Source: Emticicia sp031378345
Lineage (GTDB): Bacteria > Bacteroidota > Bacteroidia > Cytophagales > Spirosomataceae
Direction: 5' to 3'
DNA length: 64,000 bases
Assembly (NCBI GenBank): GCA_031378345.1
Contig: JANNDY010000061.1
Coordinates: 56,671 to 120,670, forward strand
Below the pieces are notes generated by a model, which worked only from the letters and a program-made list of their open reading frames with translations, ran no database searches and was not told the origin of the DNA. Numbering within the stretch: position 1 is the stretch's first letter; the number at the start of each line of letters is the position of its first letter. A program made the translations under genes and the position numbers. Below, piece after piece: positions 27,925 to 36,848 of the stretch.

Positions 27925-27971
27925 ATACAGAACGTTGATTTTCTTAAATTGGCGTTCTGTATTTTATTTTG
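27925..27971 (+). terminator. Terminator after the GH51-GH35-GH3 run
   Basis: atacagaacg (27925-27934) and cgttctgtat (27953-27962) pair perfectly around an 18-nt loop, followed by ttttatttt. It marks the end of the three-glycosidase transcript. Confidence 0.75.
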
Positions 27972-28058
27972 TATGATGAATATCTTATGTTATAAACTAA
28001 GTTTTTTGATACATTTACAAAACTTTATTCTTAAAACGTAATAGTGCGTATTTTAACA

Positions 28059-28826
28059 ATGCAAAATAAACTTTTCAATAATCAAGTAGCCATCGTGACG
28101 GGAGCGGGAGTGGGCATCGGTTTTGAAGTGGCTCGCCAACTCGCCATACAAGGGGCAAAGGTAGTTTTAAATGATATTGATATAGATTTGGCGAAGTCAG
28201 CCAGTCAAAAAATCAGTGAGCAAGGTGGAATTTGCGAGGCATTCGGTGGAGATATTTCAGAAATAAAAACCATCGAAGGAATCGTAAAATTTGCAGTAAC
28301 AACTTTCGGAAAATTAGATATTTTGGTGGCAAATGCAGGAATTACCACTTTCGGTAGTTTCTTAGAATATCAACCCGAATCCATGCAAAAACTATTGCAA
28401 ATCAACCTTTTCGGAACGTTTTTCTTGACGCAAGCAGCTACAAAACAAATGGTTTTGCAAGGGCAAGGTGGAAGTATTTTATTAACATCTTCCGTAACCG
28501 CTCATGCTGCACACCTAAACTTGGCAGCTTATGGAATGACCAAAGCGGCAATCGACCAATTGTCCAAAAACTTAATTGTAGATTTAGCACCGCACCATAT
28601 CAATATAAATACAATTGTGCCAGGGGCAACCCTAACCGAACGCACACTTGAAGATGCCGAATATATCAAAACTTGGTCGAGAATTACGCCATCGGGCAGA
28701 CCCGCAACAGTAGAAGACATTGCCAATGCAGCTTTATTTTTGGTTTCGCCTTTATCTCGACAAATCATGGGTCAAAATCTCGTGATTGATGGTGGTTGGG
28801 TTTCGGTGGGAGTTTCGCCTTATTAG
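28059..28826 (+). CDS. SDR-family dehydrogenase
   Basis: 255 residues from the ATG at 28059 (MQNKLFNNQVAIVTG); the ATG five codons upstream adds little. The NAD(P) motif is TGAGVGIG, with NAG near residue 90 and the active site Y-G-M-T-K near residue 160. The C-terminal GGWVSVG is typical of classical SDRs that reduce or oxidise sugars, steroids or alcohols. It is followed after 45 nt by a Dabb protein and then a PQQ dehydrogenase, so oxidation of a sugar or its aglycone is a reasonable inference. Confidence 0.93.
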   Translation: MQNKLFNNQVAIVTGAGVGIGFEVARQLAIQGAKVVLNDIDIDLAKSASQKISEQGGICEAFGGDISEIKTIEGIVKFAVTTFGKLDILVANAGITTFGSFLEYQPESMQKLLQINLFGTFFLTQAATKQMVLQGQGGSILLTSSVTAHAAHLNLAAYGMTKAAIDQLSKNLIVDLAPHHININTIVPGATLTERTLEDAEYIKTWSRITPSGRPATVEDIANAALFLVSPLSRQIMGQNLVIDGGWVSVGVSPY

Positions 28827-28871
28827 CTTCGGCTACGCTCAGCTGCCAATTTGATATAAAACAATAAAAAT

Positions 28872-29162
28872 ATGATACGACACTCTGTAATTTTAAAACT
28901 AAAAGCGGACATCAATTCAGCAGACAAACAAGCATTTTTCGCTGCTGTTGATAAACTCGCCGTAATTCCTGATGTTCAAAAATTTGAGGTTTTGAAGCAA
29001 ATTAGCTCAAAAAACAAGTTTGAATATGGCATTTCGATGGAATTTGATAATCAAGAACAATACGATATTTACTCCAATCATGCTGAACATCAGGCATTTA
29101 TTCAAAACTTTTGGATGAAATCTGTCGAAGATTTTTTGGAAATAGACTACGTATTGATATAG
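28872..29162 (+). CDS. Dabb (stress-responsive A/B barrel) protein
   Basis: 96 residues. It has the Dabb start MIRHSVILKLK, the mid strand FEYGISMEFDNQEQYDIYSN and the terminal FLEIDYVLI. The family is a dimeric ferredoxin-like fold, used by some plant and bacterial enzymes of polyketide or terpenoid metabolism and otherwise uncharacterised. It is downstream of the SDR gene (45 nt) and upstream of the PQQ dehydrogenase (43 nt), which argues for co-transcription. There is no signal peptide. Confidence 0.9.
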   Translation: MIRHSVILKLKADINSADKQAFFAAVDKLAVIPDVQKFEVLKQISSKNKFEYGISMEFDNQEQYDIYSNHAEHQAFIQNFWMKSVEDFLEIDYVLI

Positions 29163-29205
29163 TAAATAATTTTAAAAAGCATTTTCATATACCAACTCTA
29201 CAACC

Positions 29206-31545
29206 ATGAAAAACCTAATTATACCACTTTGTTTTTTGTTGCTTTTGTCTTGTTTAAAACCAGTTCAGAATTCAACAAAAACAACCAATTTGACTACAAA
29301 TGCAGGCATTTTTACTAAAAACCAAGTCGAAAGTGGCTCTGTTCTTTATACCAATAGTTGCGTGGTTTGTCATGGAAGAGATTTACGAGGAACTGAAGGT
29401 GGTACTTCATTAATTGGTGAGCGTTTTATTGCAAAATGGAATGAAAAAACTTTAGGAGAACTCTTTGAATTGACAAAAAATACAATGCCAAAGACAAATC
29501 CTCATTCGTTGGATGATGCTTCTTATGCCTCACTTTTAGCTTATATTTTGAGTGCAAATGGTTTTCCTACGGGAAGTACTGATTTACCTTCAAATAAGAA
29601 GGCATTACAAAATATTTTAGTCGAATCGCCACCGCCTTCGAGGGTAAGCATGCGATTTACCCCCAATATGAATGTTCAAAAACCTCAAACAATTGAGGGC
29701 GAATGGCTGCAACACAGAGGCGATTTTGCCAGTACAAATTATTCTCCATTGACACAAATCAATAAAGAAAATGCCCCAAATCTGAAAATTGCATGGCGTT
29801 GGAAAACCGACAATTTTGGCTCAAGTCCAGAGTTTTATTTCAAAGCTACGCCATTGATGGCAAAAGGAATATTATATACAACCGCAGGTTTGAGCAGAAC
29901 AGTAGCCGCAATTGATGCCGAAAATGGAGAAACATTATGGACTTTCAGATTCGATGAAAAAGAACGAAAAACTTATGTGCCTCGTCAGAATTCGGGTAGA
30001 GGAGTTGCTTATTGGTCTGCTCCCGAAAAAGGAAAAGACCGAGTAATTTATATCACACCAAGTTTTCAACTAATAGCTTTAGATGCTCAAACAGGGCATT
30101 TAATTACTGATTTTGGCGAAAATGGTGTTGTTGACTTAAAAAAAGGCTTGGGCGTTGACCCAATCACATCAACAATTGGCTCAACTTCTCCTCCAATAAT
30201 TGTCAATGATGTCATCATTATGGGAGCAAGTTTTCCTGTGGGATTAGCTCCAGCTTCCAAAAGTCAAGTGAGGGGTGACATCATGGGTTATGATGTCAAA
30301 ACAGGCAAACAATTATGGATTTTCCATACAATTCCTCAACAAGGCGAAGAAGGCAATGAAACTTGGGAAAAAGAAAGTTGGAAATACACAGGAAATGCAG
30401 GAGTATGGGCTCCACTCACAGCCGACCCCGAATTGGGCTATGTTTATTTGCCCTTGGAGGCCGCAACTGGCGATTTTTACGGTGGCCATCGACCGGGAAA
30501 TAATTTATTTTCGCAAAGTCTGGTTTGTTTAGATGCAAAAACGGGTAAAAAAGTATGGCATTATCAGTTGATTCATCATGATATTTGGGATTATGATTTG
30601 CCAGCTCCACCAATTTTGACCACCATTGTTGTTGATGGAAAATCAATAAAAGCAGTTGTGCAAGTTACAAAACAAGCATTTGCCTTTGTTTTTGATAGAA
30701 TAACTGGTAAACCAGTTTGGCCAATTGAAGAGCGTCCTGTACCTCAAAGTGATGTCAAAGGCGAATGGACTTCTCCAACGCAGCCATTTCCAACCAAGCC
30801 AGCAGCTTTCGACCGACAAGGTTATTCAGATGATATTTTAGTAGATTTTACGCCAGAAATCAAAAAAGAAGCCTTGAAAATCGTCAGTAAATTTAAGAAA
30901 GGGCCACTTTTTACACCAGTAAGTGTTTATAATCCACCAAATAATTTAGGTACATTGATGCTCCCCGATGCCGTAGGTGGTGCTAATTGGCAAGGCGGCG
31001 TATTTGACCCAGAAACTGGAGTGCTATATATTTCTTCAAGTACAGTTATTCGTCCAATGAGTTTAGAATCTGCCCCAAAAATATCAGACATGGACTATGT
31101 GGCCTATATGGGTAGTGCCAGAATTGGCCCTTATGGTTTGCCTTTGGTAAAACCACCTTATGGCCGAATCACAGCCATTGACCTAAACACAGGCAACCAT
31201 AAATGGATGATACCCAATGCCGACACACCAAGTTGGGTCAAAGATGTTCCAGCCTTAAAAAATATTGATATTCCACGAACGGGCTTGCCCGACCGAGTAG
31301 GAATGTTAGTAACAAAAACACTGTTGTTTGCGGGTGAAGGAGCAGGTTTATATGGTTCTGATGGTGGTGGCGGAAATAAATTTAGAGCCTACGATAAAGT
31401 AACGGGTGAAATTATTTCTGAGATTGAATTACCTGCCAATCAATCAGGTATTCCGATGACTTATTCGGTCAATGACAAGCAGTATATTGTTGTTGCCGTA
31501 GGTGCTGTTGGGCATCCTGGCGAGTTAGTCGCATTATCACTTTGA
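29206..31545 (+). CDS. Periplasmic lipoprotein: cytochrome c plus PQQ-type dehydrogenase
   Basis: 779 residues. The lipoprotein signal ends LLLLSC (Cys16). The cytochrome c domain has C52-V-V-C55-H56 and a Met-containing distal part (TKNTMPKTNP). From about residue 165 the chain is an eight-bladed PQQ beta-propeller: EWLQHRGDFASTNYSPL, GVAYWSAPEKGKDRVIY, HHDIWDYDLPAPP and the final SVNDKQYIVVAVG. The cytochrome precedes the propeller, as in many membrane-associated sugar and alcohol dehydrogenases of Bacteroidota. It would oxidise a polyol or sugar and pass electrons to the respiratory chain. It is in the same unit as the SDR and Dabb genes. Confidence 0.93.
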   Translation: MKNLIIPLCFLLLLSCLKPVQNSTKTTNLTTNAGIFTKNQVESGSVLYTNSCVVCHGRDLRGTEGGTSLIGERFIAKWNEKTLGELFELTKNTMPKTNPHSLDDASYASLLAYILSANGFPTGSTDLPSNKKALQNILVESPPPSRVSMRFTPNMNVQKPQTIEGEWLQHRGDFASTNYSPLTQINKENAPNLKIAWRWKTDNFGSSPEFYFKATPLMAKGILYTTAGLSRTVAAIDAENGETLWTFRFDEKERKTYVPRQNSGRGVAYWSAPEKGKDRVIYITPSFQLIALDAQTGHLITDFGENGVVDLKKGLGVDPITSTIGSTSPPIIVNDVIIMGASFPVGLAPASKSQVRGDIMGYDVKTGKQLWIFHTIPQQGEEGNETWEKESWKYTGNAGVWAPLTADPELGYVYLPLEAATGDFYGGHRPGNNLFSQSLVCLDAKTGKKVWHYQLIHHDIWDYDLPAPPILTTIVVDGKSIKAVVQVTKQAFAFVFDRITGKPVWPIEERPVPQSDVKGEWTSPTQPFPTKPAAFDRQGYSDDILVDFTPEIKKEALKIVSKFKKGPLFTPVSVYNPPNNLGTLMLPDAVGGANWQGGVFDPETGVLYISSSTVIRPMSLESAPKISDMDYVAYMGSARIGPYGLPLVKPPYGRITAIDLNTGNHKWMIPNADTPSWVKDVPALKNIDIPRTGLPDRVGMLVTKTLLFAGEGAGLYGSDGGGGNKFRAYDKVTGEIISEIELPANQSGIPMTYSVNDKQYIVVAVGAVGHPGELVALSL

Positions 31546-31595
31546 TTTCTTATAAAATCAGCATAGTACATGACTGTCAATGAATTGTACTATTA

Positions 31596-31603
31596 TATCT
31601 TTG
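31596..31603 (+). promoter_or_regulatory. Candidate -7 element TATCTTTG
   Basis: This matches TAnnTTTG 28 nt before the GH106 start. A palindrome-like pair, atagtaca/tgtactat (31563-31570 and 31585-31592), sits directly upstream and could be an operator. No TTG is at ideal -33 spacing. Confidence 0.4.
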
Positions 31604-31630
31604 TATTTTCATTTTTCTTCCTTAAAACCT

Positions 31631-34600
31631 ATGAAAAAATATTCAATTGCAGCCATTGCATTTTTTGCAATGCTCAGTAATATTTCAGAAGCCCAAACCC
31701 TTCAACAAAATTTTCAAACTCCGCCCAATTCTGCAAAACCAAGAGTTTGGTGGCATTGGATGAATGGAAATATCTCGAAAGAAGGTATCCAAAAAGATTT
31801 AGAATGGATGAGCCGTGTCGGAATCGGAGGTTTTCAAAACTTTGATGCAGCCTTATTTACGCCCGTGGTAGTGCCGAAGAAAATAGTCTTTATGACTCCC
31901 GAATGGAAAGATGCCTTCAAATTTACAACCGAATTTGCCGACAAAAAAGGCCTTGAAATGGCCATAGCTGGTTCGCCAGGTTGGAGTGTAACGGGTGGCC
32001 CGTGGGTTAAACCAGAAGATGCCATGAAGAAATATGTTTGGGCCGAAGCTTTGGTTGAAGGTGGAAAAAAACAGACAATCAAACTGCCAAGACCCTCAGA
32101 CCAGATTAGTAAATTTCAAGATGCTTTTTCGGATGGAAGTAGTGTTACGGGCGGTTTTGTTGGCGAAAAACCACGTTTTTATCGAGATGCACTGGTGATT
32201 GCCTATAAATTGCCAAGCAACGAAAAACATTTGATGGATGCAAAACCCAAAATGAGTAAAAGTGGTGGAGACTTTGACACAGCCTTGTTGATCGACCACG
32301 ATTTAAGCAAAACCTTCCTTTTGCCTCCAACCGAAGTAGGCAAAGATATGTTTGTTCAATACGAATTTGACTCGCCACATACTTTCAAGGCTTTTGCCGT
32401 AGGAGTAGGAGCTGCTGGCGGATTGGCAGAATTTAACGGTTTGCCCGGTAATCGCCGACTCAAAGTAAGCGATGATGGTGTTAATTTCAGAACTGTTGCC
32501 ACAGTTTCAGGTTCTACCAACCCATTTTTAACAGTTGCGATTTCACCGACCACGGCCAAATACTGGCGTATGTGCTTCGAGACACTTCCTGCTTCTATCA
32601 ATCCGATTGCTGCCATGATGGGTGCTGGTGGCGAACCTAAACCCGAAGGTGCAAATATCTCAGAATTTGTACTTTTTAATACTTCTCGTATCGACCAAGC
32701 TGAAGATAAAGCTGGTTTTACACCATGGAAAGAAGATGGTAAACTTAACGGTGGGGATAATGTTGAGGCTATTTCGACACAAGACGTAGTTGATTTAACT
32801 GGAAAAATGAATGCCGATGGTAGCCTCGAATGGGATGTGCCAGCAGGAAATTGGATGGTAGTTCGTATGGGATATTCGCTCACTGGACGTCAGAATCATC
32901 CTGCTTCACCAGAAGCAACTGGACTTGAAGTTGATAAACTCGATAAAGAAGCTGTGAGTCGATACATTAATACTTACTTAGATATGTATAAAGATGCTAC
33001 TGGTGGTTTGATGGGAGCAAAAGGACTGCAGTACATGGTTTTGGATAGCTACGAAGCAGGACACATGAACTGGACAAAAGATTTTCCTACCGAATTTCAG
33101 AAACGTCGTGGATATGATTTAATAAAATGGATTCCTGTGCTTACGGGCAGAGTCGTAACAAGCCTTGAATCAAGTGAAAAATTCCTGTGGGATTTCAGAA
33201 AAACCATCGGTGAAATGATTGTCGAAAATCATTATGATGTAATTGGCGAAGAGTTGCACAAAAGAGGCATGAAACGTTATACCGAATCGCATGAAGGTGG
33301 ACGTATTTATTTGGCAGATGGAATGGACGTAAAACGCAATGCAGAAATCCCGATGTCGGCAATGTGGACTCCAGGAAGTTTGGCAGGAGGTGCTGACGAA
33401 GAAGTGCGTAGCGAAGGAGACATTAGAGAATCGGCATCGGTAGCAAATATTTATGGAAAACCAATTGTAGCAGCAGAATCAATGACTTCGGTAGGGAAAC
33501 CTTTTCAAGAAAACCCTGAACGTCTCAAACGTACTGCTGATTTAGAATTTGCGTCAGGACTCAATCGCTTTGTGATTCATACTTCGGTGCATCAGCCACT
33601 CGATGACAAAAAACCTGGTTTTTCACTCGGGCCATTTGGTCAGTATTTTACTCGTCAAGAAACTTGGGCAGAAGCAGGTGGCAAAGCATGGATGGATTAT
33701 TTGGGAAGAAGCTCATATATGTTGCAGCAAGGTAGAAACGTAGCTGATGTTTTATACTACTACGGAGAAAATACCAATATTACTTGGGTTACTCGTGAAA
33801 AATTACCAAATATTCCTGCGGGATATGAATTTGATTTTGCAAACTCATCGGCTTTAATCAATGCTATTCAAGCTAAAAATGGTCAATTAGTAGCTCAAAG
33901 TGGCAATACTTACAAAGTTTTGATGCTTGATGAATCGGCCAGATTTATGACATTGCCTGTTTTGAAAAAAATTAAAACATTGGTTGATGCAGGTATAAAA
34001 GTAGTAGGAGCAAAGCCCGAAAAATCACCAAGTTTGGCCGATAATGAAGCAGAGTTTCAGAAATTAGCAAACGAAATTTGGTCAAAATCAAACATAATAT
34101 CGTTTGATAAAATCAATGTTCAACCCGATGTTATTATTTCAAATGCGAAAAACAAAATTCTATATCGCCATCGTCAATCGGCCGAGCAAGATATTTATTG
34201 GCTCGACAACAGAAGCGATAATACTACCGATGCCGAAGTGAGTTTCAGAGTTACAGGAAAAGTGCCAGAATTGTGGAACGCCCAAACAGGAAAAACTGAA
34301 AAAGTGAGCTATCAAATTAAAGATGGTAGAACAATCGTTCCGCTAAAATTTGAATCTTGGGAGGCGTATTTCATCGTTTTCAAAGATAAATCTACTTCAA
34401 ATAGTGTTGCTATTGCACCAAAAAAAGAAGCAGTTTTAAGCCAAATGTCAAGCCCTTGGAAAGTAAGTTTCAATGATAAAAATGCAACGTTTGATAAATT
34501 AGTTTCTTGGTCAGAAAATGCAGATTCTGACATCAAATATTTCTCAGGAACTGCTTCTTATAAAAATACATTTAAAGTAGTATCAGTTGATAAATCAGCA

Positions 34601-34897
34601 GGCTATATCATTGATTTAGGCGATGTGAAATACGTTGCCGAAGTAATCGTAAATGGCAAAAATGTAGGTACAGCTTGGAAAAAACCTTTCAAATTGGATA
34701 TTTCGGAAGCTATAAAAGCAGGAGAAAACACAATTCAAGTGAAAGTAACCAATACTTGGGTAAACAGATTGGTGGGTGATGCTCAACCCGATGTAAAAGT
34801 AAAAACTACGTTTACAACGATGCCATTTTATAGAGCAAATTCACCTTTAGTAGCCTCGGGAATGATTGGAGAGGTGAAGGTTTTAATGGCAAAATAG
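31631..34897 (+). CDS. GH106 alpha-L-rhamnosidase
   Basis: 1088 residues from the ATG at 31631 (MKKYSIAAIAFFAML), with a clear signal peptide ending SEAQ; the upstream ATG adds no signal-like sequence. The GH106 start is PRVWWHWMNGNISKEGIQ, followed by GIGGFQNFDAALFTP and GSPGWSVTGGPW. The middle has LQYMVLDSYEAGHMNWTKDF. The C-terminal 200 residues form a GH2-like sandwich with galactose-binding features (YVAEVIVNGKNVGTAWKKPF). GH106 enzymes cut alpha-L-rhamnose from rhamnogalacturonan or plant glycosides. It has its own promoter candidate and terminator. Confidence 0.93.
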   Translation: MKKYSIAAIAFFAMLSNISEAQTLQQNFQTPPNSAKPRVWWHWMNGNISKEGIQKDLEWMSRVGIGGFQNFDAALFTPVVVPKKIVFMTPEWKDAFKFTTEFADKKGLEMAIAGSPGWSVTGGPWVKPEDAMKKYVWAEALVEGGKKQTIKLPRPSDQISKFQDAFSDGSSVTGGFVGEKPRFYRDALVIAYKLPSNEKHLMDAKPKMSKSGGDFDTALLIDHDLSKTFLLPPTEVGKDMFVQYEFDSPHTFKAFAVGVGAAGGLAEFNGLPGNRRLKVSDDGVNFRTVATVSGSTNPFLTVAISPTTAKYWRMCFETLPASINPIAAMMGAGGEPKPEGANISEFVLFNTSRIDQAEDKAGFTPWKEDGKLNGGDNVEAISTQDVVDLTGKMNADGSLEWDVPAGNWMVVRMGYSLTGRQNHPASPEATGLEVDKLDKEAVSRYINTYLDMYKDATGGLMGAKGLQYMVLDSYEAGHMNWTKDFPTEFQKRRGYDLIKWIPVLTGRVVTSLESSEKFLWDFRKTIGEMIVENHYDVIGEELHKRGMKRYTESHEGGRIYLADGMDVKRNAEIPMSAMWTPGSLAGGADEEVRSEGDIRESASVANIYGKPIVAAESMTSVGKPFQENPERLKRTADLEFASGLNRFVIHTSVHQPLDDKKPGFSLGPFGQYFTRQETWAEAGGKAWMDYLGRSSYMLQQGRNVADVLYYYGENTNITWVTREKLPNIPAGYEFDFANSSALINAIQAKNGQLVAQSGNTYKVLMLDESARFMTLPVLKKIKTLVDAGIKVVGAKPEKSPSLADNEAEFQKLANEIWSKSNIISFDKINVQPDVIISNAKNKILYRHRQSAEQDIYWLDNRSDNTTDAEVSFRVTGKVPELWNAQTGKTEKVSYQIKDGRTIVPLKFESWEAYFIVFKDKSTSNSVAIAPKKEAVLSQMSSPWKVSFNDKNATFDKLVSWSENADSDIKYFSGTASYKNTFKVVSVDKSAGYIIDLGDVKYVAEVIVNGKNVGTAWKKPFKLDISEAIKAGENTIQVKVTNTWVNRLVGDAQPDVKVKTTFTTMPFYRANSPLVASGMIGEVKVLMAK

Positions 34898-34917
34898 AAG
34901 TAAACAGATAAAAGTAG

Positions 34918-34957
34918 AGGCTCAATTTCAATCATATATTTGATTAGAATTGAGCCT
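34918..34957 (+). terminator. Terminator-like hairpin after GH106
   Basis: A 17-nt arm at 34918-34934 pairs with 34941-34957 with two mismatches around a 6-nt loop. The T-run is weak (ttct), so it may be a less efficient stop. Confidence 0.55.
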
Positions 34958-35081
34958 TCTTATGTATTTGGTTGCTATTAAGATTGTTTGATTTTCGTAA
35001 GTATTGATTTGAAAAGTGTTAAAGAAAGTGAGCATAAAGCAGTAATTTTGTAGGATAATTTAAAACCTATTTTTTATCAAA

Positions 35082-35846
35082 ATGAACTTCCTAAATCAAA
35101 ACATTTCTTTTAGAATTACTTTCTTATTTTTTCTTTTTTGTAATGGTGTTGTTTTTGCCCAAAAAATAGATTCACTAAAAAAAGCAGAACCATTACAAGC
35201 ATCGGGCAATATTCAAATAACCAATAATGGCGTATCTCTTTTTCCAAATTTAATGCTTGGAAAGCCCGCCGCAATTATTAATTTGACAGTTGGGAAAAAA
35301 CATGTTTTCTTTGAACCAGAACTCCGTTGGAGACTTAACGGTGAGCCGTGGTCGTACATTTTTTGGCTGCGATACCGCCCCAAACGCACCGAGCATTTTA
35401 GTTGGCATGTAGGTGCTCATCCGTCCTATGTTATACGTTCGAGTCAGGTAGTCATTAATAATAAAACCGAAAATCGTTGGGTTTCGCAACGCTATTTTGC
35501 GGGTGAATTTGTACCTGTTTGGCATCAATCTCCTAAATTCTCATTAGGTTTACATTTGCTTGCCTCAAAAGGATTAGACCCTAATGCCATTCAAAAAAGT
35601 ACGTACATTTCGCTCCAGCCTCGTTTTCCCAATATCGGAATTTCAAAAAAATATTATTTAGGCTTCTTTCCGCAGATTTTTCATTTGACTTTAGACGATA
35701 AAAAAGGCATTTATTATAGCCAAATGCTTAGTTTGAATAGAAAAAAGCTACCTGTGTATGTATCTACAATATTTACATATAAACTAAAATCAACGATTGT
35801 GGGCGATAATGTGGTTTGGAATGTTGGTTTAAACTACCGCTTATAA
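35082..35846 (+). CDS. Secreted beta-barrel-like protein, copy A
   Basis: 254 residues, signal peptide ending VFAQ (about residue 27). The rest is strand-rich with alternating aromatic residues: ITNNGVSLFPNLMLGKPA, FFEPELRWRLNG, YIFWLRYRP, and a last strand VVWNVGLNYRL. These blocks recur in the proteins at 40790 and 42593, so this is a family of three in the window. It fits a small outer-membrane barrel of about 10-12 strands. I do not know the named family. An AraC regulator gene follows after 10 nt, forming one cassette with it. Confidence 0.75.
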   Translation: MNFLNQNISFRITFLFFLFCNGVVFAQKIDSLKKAEPLQASGNIQITNNGVSLFPNLMLGKPAAIINLTVGKKHVFFEPELRWRLNGEPWSYIFWLRYRPKRTEHFSWHVGAHPSYVIRSSQVVINNKTENRWVSQRYFAGEFVPVWHQSPKFSLGLHLLASKGLDPNAIQKSTYISLQPRFPNIGISKKYYLGFFPQIFHLTLDDKKGIYYSQMLSLNRKKLPVYVSTIFTYKLKSTIVGDNVVWNVGLNYRL

Positions 35847-35856
35847 ATACAATTTT

Positions 35857-36756
35857 ATGGAAAACATTGCAAGGCTTGAATCGCTCGAAGAGTTTTATAA
35901 ACGAAAATTCGATTGGATTCCCGAAAATCTGAGTCGTGATATTGGGCATGTAAATGTGTTCAGATTACCGCATCCAATGAAAAAACCAGTGCCGTATCGC
36001 CGACGAGATTTCTTTAAAGTTACACTCTGTCGGGGTGGTAGCCGCATTCATTATGCCGATAAAATTTTTTCGTTCGAGAAACAAGCCCTTGTTTTTTCAA
36101 ATCCATTTATTCCTTATAAATGGGAACACATCGAGGATGAAGTTTCGGGTTTTTATGTAGTCTTCAATGCTCGTTTTTTCAATCAGTTCGGGAATCTGAT
36201 TCAATACGAAGTATTTCAACCAACGGGTACCCACGTTTTTGAGTTAGACGAAACTCAGTTTGATTATTTGTGTAAAATAGTTGAAAAAATAGAAGCCGAA
36301 CTCGACTCCGAGTACATTCATAAATACGATGCCATCAGAAATCTGATTTATGAGTTGATTCATTTTGCCATGAAAACTCGTCCATCGACTCGCATTGAGC
36401 AGCTACCGATTAATGCTTCACAGCGAATCTATTGGTTATTTTTGGAATTACTCGAAAGACAGTTCCCGATTGACGAAAATCATACTGAAATCAAGCTAAG
36501 AACTGCCTCCGATTTTGCCGACCAGCTAAATATTCACGTCAATCATCTCAATCGTTCGGTCAAAGAAACAAGTGGCAAAACGACGTCAAATTTAATCGGT
36601 GAAAGGCTTTTGCAAGAAGCCAAAATCATGCTCAAACAAAGTAAATGGAATGTGTCGGAAATTGCATTTTCTTTAGGTTTTACGGAGGTTACCCATTTTA
36701 ATAATTTCTTTAAAAAACATACTCAAATAAGTCCGAGCAAGTTTAGAAGTATTTGA
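35857..36756 (+). CDS. AraC-family regulator of cassette A
   Basis: 299 residues. The N-terminal cupin-like part (1-180) has the typical RRRDFFKVTLCRGGSRIHYA opening and EKQALVFSNPFIPYKWE. The C-terminal HTH pair covers 190-298 (DFADQLNIHVNHLNRSV, then NVSEIAFSLGFTEVTHFNNF). It is translated 10 nt after the barrel protein of copy A, so the two are coupled. It differs clearly in sequence from the paired regulators at 39735 and 41552. Its target may be the barrel gene, the aldo/keto reductase gene downstream, or both. Confidence 0.92.
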   Translation: MENIARLESLEEFYKRKFDWIPENLSRDIGHVNVFRLPHPMKKPVPYRRRDFFKVTLCRGGSRIHYADKIFSFEKQALVFSNPFIPYKWEHIEDEVSGFYVVFNARFFNQFGNLIQYEVFQPTGTHVFELDETQFDYLCKIVEKIEAELDSEYIHKYDAIRNLIYELIHFAMKTRPSTRIEQLPINASQRIYWLFLELLERQFPIDENHTEIKLRTASDFADQLNIHVNHLNRSVKETSGKTTSNLIGERLLQEAKIMLKQSKWNVSEIAFSLGFTEVTHFNNFFKKHTQISPSKFRSI

Positions 36757-36805
36757 TTTTCGTATCCTTTTATTTGTTTTTAGTTATTTATGATGCACTG
36801 TATGT

Positions 36806-36824
36806 TTAACATTTGTAATGTTAA
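36806..36824. promoter_or_regulatory. Perfect palindrome upstream of the aldo/keto reductase
   Basis: ttaacatt (36806-36813) and aatgttaa (36817-36824) pair around tgt, 24 nt before the reductase start. Position and symmetry suit an operator for a dimeric regulator. The adjacent AraC gene is one candidate. Confidence 0.5.
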
Positions 36825-36848
36825 GACTTACAAAAAACACCAAGTTAA

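Noticed and set aside
28830..28850. gcttcggctacgctcagc after the SDR gene
   Set aside because: It resembles a Bacteroidota intergenic repeat, but only one copy is present and the pairing is poor, so it was not listed as a feature.
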